From NCBI GenBank assembly GCA_945878865.1, contig CAMCUD010000009.1:80028-144027 (forward strand): DNA of 64,000 nt, read 5' to 3'. Both the position numbers and the translations under genes were made by a program. This stretch comes from Bifidobacterium breve. Its GTDB lineage: Bacteria; Actinomycetota; Thermoleophilia; Solirubrobacterales; Solirubrobacteraceae. Under the pieces are notes generated by a model that made no database searches, was not told the DNA's origin, and worked only from the letters and a program-made list of their open reading frames with translations. This document shows positions 59,507 to 64,000 of this stretch, piece after piece (position 1 is the first letter of the stretch; every line of letters starts with the position of its first letter).

Positions 59507-61115
59507 GGGGCTCGACGGGCTGCGGTCTGCCGAACAGGTAGCCCTGGCACCGGTCGGCCCCGAGGTTCTTGACCGCGCGGTATTCATCGTCTGTCTCGAT
59601 GCCCTCGCAGACCGTCAGCGCCCCCATGTCCCGACCGATCTGCACCACTGCCGAGGTGATCGAAAAGGTCAGCGGTCGGTCGAGTCGCGCGACGAAGGAC
59701 CGGTCGAGCTTCAGCTCGTCACACGCGATCTCCGCGAGCTGTGACAGGGATGTCATGCCTGCGCCGAAGTCGTCCAGGGACACGCGGACGCCGAGGGCGC
59801 GGAGCGCCTGCACGTTGTCGCGCGCGTGTCCCGGCGCGACGACGGCGCTTTCGGTGAGCTCCAGGGTGAGGCGACGCGGGGGGAGGTTCGACGCGGCAAG
59901 CGCGCGCTCGACGGTTCCGAGGATGTCGCCCGACAGTTGTGAGGGCGAGACGTTGACGGCGATCCCGAGGCTGGGGTCGGCCCACAGGCTCGCCGTGCGG
60001 CACGCCTCCATGAGAACCCAGGCGCCGACGGCACAGATGGTTCCGTCCCGTTCGGCGCCCGGGATGAACTCATCCGGAAGAAGCAGTCCGTCGGGGACAC
60101 GGCGCCACCGCACGAGTGCCTCATACGCCACGACACGGCCGGTTGCGGTGTCGACCTGGGGCTGGGCGAACAGCCGGAGGTCTCCTCGGTCGACGGCGTC
60201 GCGCAGTTCGGTTGCGAGGGTGAGGCGCCGCCGCTCGCGCGTCGCGATGTGCGGGTCGGCGACGACGACCTCCCCGTGTCCACGTTGCTTGGCCTCATCG
60301 AGGGCCGCGCTCGCCGCCCGCATCAGCTGCTCGGTCGGGGCGGTCTCATCGGGCTGCACGGCGATGCCGACGCTCGCAGTGATGCTGACCATCGCATCAT
60401 CCGGCAACAGAAACGGTGCGTCGAAGACCGACGCGAGCCGTCGGCGAACGCGCTCGATGTCCTGTGTCGACGCGGCGCCGCGCTGGATGACGGCGAACTC
60501 ATCTCCGTCGAGTGCAAGGACGGCGCTGAAGCGCGCCCGGTCGAGGCGCCGGTTGACCGCCGTGATGATCTCGGCCGCGCTGGGCCGGCCGAAGGAGGAG
60601 CTGATCCCGCGAACGTGGTCGAGGTCGACCATGGCGACGAGGATCCCGAGCGCCCGGCCGCTCCCGCCACGACGTGTCGCAGATGGACGAGGCCGGTCCG
60701 TCGCGTCGATCTCTGTGGCGGTGATGTACCAGGTGCTCACCTCATGCCGGCCGTGCGGCGGCTCAGGGTAGGCCCGGAGCTTCACGAGCCGCGGCAGGCC
60801 GTCGATGCCGATGGCCCGCGTCCGCACGGTGAACGGTGACCGGCGGCGTCGCGCGGCGCGAATGACGGCCCATGCGGAGGCGCGGTCGTCGGGGTGCAGG
60901 CATCCGATGAGCCGCTGAAGCGTGGGTGCTCGTGTCATGCCTGACACGAGCTCGCGGGCGACGGCGTCGAAGCACGTCACCTTCCCGCAGCCTCGCACCT
61001 TGAGCGTCCCCGCCGGGAAGGTGGGGGGAGCGATGGCTGACGGCGAGGGGGCGGGGGACGTCCCGGAGAGGAGCGCCTCCTCGGGTGCGCGCTGCAGGCC
61101 CCCGCGGAGCGTCAT
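59448..61115 (-). CDS. PAS-GGDEF-EAL protein, probable cyclic di-GMP phosphodiesterase
   Basis: A 555-residue protein. A PAS-like segment is at about residues 50-140. The GGDEF domain (about 155-290) reads DGDEF, so cyclase activity may be lost or reduced. The EAL domain (about 305-540) is intact: YEALVRW, NVSPSQL, ELTES, DDFGAGMTSL, DELKLDRSF, CEGIET and GYLFGRPQP. Net breakdown of cyclic di-GMP is expected. Its ATG overlaps the stop of the preceding small gene (ATGA). No membrane segments are seen. Confidence 0.9.
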   Translation of the reverse strand: MTLRGGLQRAPEEALLSGTSPAPSPSAIAPPTFPAGTLKVRGCGKVTCFDAVARELVSGMTRAPTLQRLIGCLHPDDRASAWAVIRAARRRRSPFTVRTRAIGIDGLPRLVKLRAYPEPPHGRHEVSTWYITATEIDATDRPRPSATRRGGSGRALGILVAMVDLDHVRGISSSFGRPSAAEIITAVNRRLDRARFSAVLALDGDEFAVIQRGAASTQDIERVRRRLASVFDAPFLLPDDAMVSITASVGIAVQPDETAPTEQLMRAASAALDEAKQRGHGEVVVADPHIATRERRRLTLATELRDAVDRGDLRLFAQPQVDTATGRVVAYEALVRWRRVPDGLLLPDEFIPGAERDGTICAVGAWVLMEACRTASLWADPSLGIAVNVSPSQLSGDILGTVERALAASNLPPRRLTLELTESAVVAPGHARDNVQALRALGVRVSLDDFGAGMTSLSQLAEIACDELKLDRSFVARLDRPLTFSITSAVVQIGRDMGALTVCEGIETDDEYRAVKNLGADRCQGYLFGRPQPVEPLIRRLSTEAPVRTLRPGPA

Positions 61116-61681
61116 GCCGATCCCCGGCCTCGGCCCGCCGAGGCGTCGCCTACGCCGAACACCTGCTGGACCCCCTGCGCAACGGCCCCATGTCCAGCGG
61201 CGTGGCAGGCGTCAGCCAGGCGCGCCGCGTGCGGAGTGGCGCGAAGCCTCCATACCCGGATCTCGCGCGTGTTCCACACGCGCACGGCGATGAGGTGGTG
61301 TGCAGCGGCGAGGCCCGGCGAGTGGGCGACGGCGGGTGAGAGCTCGGGCGGCGGCGCCGCGGGGAACGGCCGAACTCGGGCGTGCGGGTCGTACAGCGCC
61401 GTCAGGTCGTTTGCGAGAAGCGACGTCGCAGCCAATGCGCGCGCCTCGCGATTTCGGGCGTTGCGCGCGGCTCTGTGCTCGCTGTAATCGGTGTGTCCGG
61501 TGATGGCATTGATCCGTCGAAGCTCAGCGATCGTCTCTCGCTGAATCTTCGCCATGGTGCGCAGGCACCGGAGAACGAACAGCACGTCCCTCCTCGCGTC
61601 GTCTGGGAGTGGACTCGTGGTACTCGGAAGGTGCGCTTGACGTGTAGGCCGACGCTCGACGACGGGTGAGGCCGAGGGCAT
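61112..61681 (-). CDS. Conserved-looking protein of unknown function
   Basis: A 189-residue protein, not recognised. The middle is helical and basic (VLFVLRCLRTMAKIQRETIA, then ELRRINAITGHTDYSEHRAA), and the C-terminal part is Ala/Arg-rich. AAAGGA precedes ATG 61681. Its stop overlaps the start of the EAL-domain gene as ATGA, which supports both a real gene and shared control. A role as partner or regulator of the phosphodiesterase is inference. Confidence 0.55.
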   Translation of the reverse strand: MPSASPVVERRPTRQAHLPSTTSPLPDDARRDVLFVLRCLRTMAKIQRETIAELRRINAITGHTDYSEHRAARNARNREARALAATSLLANDLTALYDPHARVRPFPAAPPPELSPAVAHSPGLAAAHHLIAVRVWNTREIRVWRLRATPHAARLADACHAAGHGAVAQGVQQVFGVGDASAGRGRGSA

Positions 61682-62113
61682 TGCGGTCCTTTCTCGCAGG
61701 GGGAAAGGGGACAGGTTGTGCCCACACCTTCGGGCCGGAGGCCGGAAAACTGAAGCACGATCGAGTACCACACGCAGAAACTACGTAGCTACTACGGGGG
61801 TATTCGCCGATCGTGGCGCGTACGCGCCGGTACCACGCGCCGCCCTTCCGAGACGCTGAGCCTCGTTGGCGCGCCGCCCGGCTCCGCGGCGGGCGTCCTC
61901 GCGCGGCCGCCGATCATCGGCGCGCCCTCGAGGCCGCACGCCATCGAGTTCAGCCCGCCTGTACCGGGAACCGGGGAAGAAGCGACTCGACGTGGCGCTG
62001 AGATCACAGAAAACGCTCAACCACTTCCCGGTCAGGGTCGACGTCTGGGATGCCGCGTCACCGCATCCCTCCGGCGGCCGGCACCATCACCCCCAACGCA
62101 AAGGAATCTGTCC
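61682..62113. other. Intergenic region between hypothetical/EAL operon and chemoreceptor gene
   Basis: 432 bases between divergent starts. It contains two overlapping 8-bp palindromes CTACGTAG and GTAGCTAC around 61780-61792, a GGCCGG-AGG-CCGG run near 61733, and an AAAGGA site for the chemoreceptor. The overlapping palindromes could be an operator. No RNA gene or riboswitch was recognised. Confidence 0.45.
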
Positions 62114-63943
62114 ATGCCTTCCCTGTCTGTGCGCGACTGGAGTCTGCGCACGAAACTGCTCACCGGCTTCGGCACGGTGCTCGCCCTGATGGTGGCGATC
62201 ATCGTGGTCGCGTTGTCGAGCGCGAGCTCGCTGAGCGACGACGCGGTCGACGGTTTCGCCAACGATGCGATTCCGCTCGGCGCGGCCACGCAGGACCTCG
62301 TGACGCAGATGGTCAACCAGGAGACGAGCGTCCGTGGCTACCTCGTGACGGGTCAGGACGTCAGCTTGGACACGTACCGGCAGGCGCAGAAGGATCTCGA
62401 TGCGGACCTGAAGACGATCGAGCCGCTGGTCGCCGATCACCCGATCATGGCGGGCCTGATCGCGCGAGCCAAGCCGCAGATGCAGCGCATCGAGGACTAC
62501 TTCGCGTCGCAGATCGCGCTGGTGCGCTCGGGCCCGGCTGGGCAGCGTGAGGCGCAGAGCAAGGTCGACCAGGGCCGCAAGCTGTTCGAGCAGTTCCGCG
62601 CGACGGCGGCGCTCATCGAGAAGGATCGCGCGAAGTTCGTCAACGACGCCGTCAACGAGCAGAACGACCAGCTCGCCGCGACGCGGACGAAGCTCCTCGT
62701 CATCGGTGGCGTCGCCGCGCTGCTTGCGCTGGTGATCGCGTTCGCCCTGTCGCGCTCGATCAAGCGCGGCGTCGACCGGATCCTCGAGACGCTCGCCGCG
62801 CTGCGCGATCGTGCGGTCGCACCGCTCGCCGACGGGCTCGAGGCGCTGCGTCAGGGTGATCTGACGCGGACGGTCAGCCCGGAGGCTCCGGTGATCGAGA
62901 ACCCGTCGAAGGACGAGATCGGCCAGGTCGGCGCTGCGGTCAACGAGATCGGCGCATCGGTCGTTGATTCGGCGCGCAGCTACGAGGAGGCGCGGTCGGC
63001 GCTCGTGGGCATGATCTCCGAGGTCTCGGTGACCGCTGGCACGGTGTCCTCGGCCTCCCAGCAGATGGCGACGGTCTCCCAGGAGGCCGGTCGCGCCGTC
63101 GGCGAGATCGCCAACGCGGTCGGCGAAGTCGCCGGCGGCGCCGAGCGGCAGGTCCGGGCCGTTGAGGGCACCCGCTCCGGGATCCAGCAGATGAGCAGCG
63201 TGACCGACGAGTCGGCGGCCCAGGCCGATCAGACGGCGCAGGCCGCGCAGCAGGCCGGTGACGTCGCCAAGGACGGCGCCGAGGCCGTCCAGCGTGCGAC
63301 CGAGGTCATGGCGTCGGTGCGCACCGCGTCGGGCCAGGCGACGGACGCGATCCGCGAGCTGGGCAGCAAGAGCGAGCAGATCGGTGGCATCGTGGAGACG
63401 ATCACGGGCATCGCCGAGCAGACGAACCTCCTGGCCCTCAACGCGGCCATCGAGGCCGCCCGCGCAGGCGAGCAGGGCCGCGGCTTCGCGGTCGTCGCCG
63501 ACGAGGTCCGCAAGCTCGCCGAGGAGTCCCAGCAGGCCGCCGCGTCGATCGCGCAGCTCATCGGTGAGATCCAGTCGGAGACCAGCCGTGCGGTGGAGGT
63601 CGTCGAAGAGGGCGGCCGCCAGACCGCCGAAGGCGCTGCGACGGTCGACCAGGCGCGTGAGGCGTTCGAGCAGATCGAGACGCGGGTGATCGACGTCAAC
63701 CGGCGCGTCGCCGAGATCGCGTCGGCCATCGGGCAGGTCGCTGCCAGCGCCCAGCAGATCTCCGGCGAGGTCGCAGAGGTCGCCACGGTGGCCGAGCAGA
63801 CCAGCGCGTCGAGCCAGCAGGTCTCCGCCAGCACGGAGGAGACCAGCGCCTCGACCGAGGAGATCGCCGCGAGCGCGCAGGAGCTTTCCGCCTCTGCGGT
63901 CAAGCTCGAAGAGCTCGTCTCCCAGTTCCGCCTGACCGCGTAG
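62114..63943 (+). CDS. Methyl-accepting chemotaxis protein
   Basis: A 609-residue chemoreceptor. Membrane segments at about residues 15-37 and 196-217 flank a helical extracellular sensor (about 38-195) of the four-helix/CHASE3-like type with [20 protein letters not shown] domain follows, then a long coiled-coil signalling domain whose hairpin tip reads [20 protein letters not shown], the universal MCP signature. No C-terminal pentapeptide for CheR/CheB is seen. AAAGGA precedes the ATG. No che genes are in the window. Confidence 0.94.
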   Translation: MPSLSVRDWSLRTKLLTGFGTVLALMVAIIVVALSSASSLSDDAVDGFANDAIPLGAATQDLVTQMVNQETSVRGYLVTGQDVSLDTYRQAQKDLDADLKTIEPLVADHPIMAGLIARAKPQMQRIEDYFASQIALVRSGPAGQREAQSKVDQGRKLFEQFRATAALIEKDRAKFVNDAVNEQNDQLAATRTKLLVIGGVAALLALVIAFALSRSIKRGVDRILETLAALRDRAVAPLADGLEALRQGDLTRTVSPEAPVIENPSKDEIGQVGAAVNEIGASVVDSARSYEEARSALVGMISEVSVTAGTVSSASQQMATVSQEAGRAVGEIANAVGEVAGGAERQVRAVEGTRSGIQQMSSVTDESAAQADQTAQAAQQAGDVAKDGAEAVQRATEVMASVRTASGQATDAIRELGSKSEQIGGIVETITGIAEQTNLLALNAAIEAARAGEQGRGFAVVADEVRKLAEESQQAAASIAQLIGEIQSETSRAVEVVEEGGRQTAEGAATVDQAREAFEQIETRVIDVNRRVAEIASAIGQVAASAQQISGEVAEVATVAEQTSASSQQVSASTEETSASTEEIAASAQELSASAVKLEELVSQFRLTA

Positions 63944-63956
63944 CACCGCGGCATCC

Positions 63957-63977
63957 GAGGAGCACCCCTCGCTCCTC
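63957..63977 (+). terminator. Terminator-like hairpin after the chemoreceptor gene
   Basis: GAGGAGC and GCTCCTC form a perfect 7-bp stem with a 7-base loop, 14 bases after the stop codon. Confidence 0.6.
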
Positions 63978-64000
63978 ACAGGGTCGGGCCGCCACGTGCG

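Overview
The window is high-GC, densely packed DNA whose gene content suggests an actinobacterium, most likely of the Thermoleophilia/Solirubrobacterales type. Pointers to this are the InhA-like enoyl reductase, type II fatty acid synthase genes in the order fabD-fabH-fabG-acpP-fabF, DUF4333 lipoproteins, large secreted repeat proteins, many GTG/TTG starts, several apparently leaderless starts, and tRNA genes without an encoded CCA. The taxonomic placement is inference from gene content only; no 16S or marker search was possible.

Layout. 1-3.1 kb: tail of a membrane transporter, a DEAH-type superfamily 2 helicase, then fabI with a small membrane protein. 3.1-4.7 kb: an MpaB/rubber-oxygenase-like gene flanked on both sides by tandem 61-bp repeats. 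4.7-9.8 kb: a minus-strand block fabD-fabH-fabG-acpP-fabF, then a TetR regulator and a DUF2283-like protein. 9.9-10.2 kb: a tRNA-Lys(UUU) gene split by what looks like a 245-nt group I intron. 10-24 kb: hydrolases, tRNA-Glu, 3-methyladenine glycosylase, two DUF4333 lipoproteins, a GST-like protein, a papain-like secreted protein, an atypical SDR, tRNA-Val, a tyrosine phosphatase, a carotenoid oxygenase and a secreted protein. 24-38 kb: acetoacetyl-CoA synthetase, a diguanylate cyclase, HMG-CoA lyase with a CaiB-type CoA-transferase, a 1014-residue surface protein, a multicopper oxidase, a TetR regulator, a second MpaB-like oxygenase and a CrtC/AttH-like protein. 38-47 kb: a second S15-type hydrolase, two tandem Asp-box propeller proteins, a ROK sugar kinase and glucose-6-phosphate isomerase. 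47-55.6 kb: diguanylate cyclase, ABC exporter, 6-phosphogluconate dehydrogenase, a flippase-like membrane protein, cytochrome P450, an RTX-type calcium-binding protein, tRNA-Asp and a VapBC toxin-antitoxin pair. 55.7-64 kb: an acyl-CoA synthetase broken by a one-base frameshift, then signalling genes (REC-HD-GYP, TetR, PAS-GGDEF-EAL, a methyl-accepting chemotaxis protein).

The strongest novelty candidates are two. First, the interrupted tRNA-Lys. Second, a putative TetR regulon between 29 and 38 kb: three near-identical palindromes (CATACC-N4-GGTATG type) lie in front of (a) the CoA-transferase/HMG-CoA lyase operon and the divergent giant surface protein, (b) the multicopper oxidase and the divergent TetR gene, and (c) the MpaB-like oxygenase/CrtC-like operon. 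With the nearby carotenoid oxygenase and acetoacetyl-CoA synthetase, the set could form a route for oxidative cleavage of an isoprenoid or other polyene and recovery of the carbon through HMG-CoA and acetoacetate. That pathway is a hypothesis; the shared palindromes are directly visible. Two families of short palindromic repeats (61-bp tandem units; 39-bp hairpin units with partly compensatory arms) are also dispersed in the intergenic DNA.
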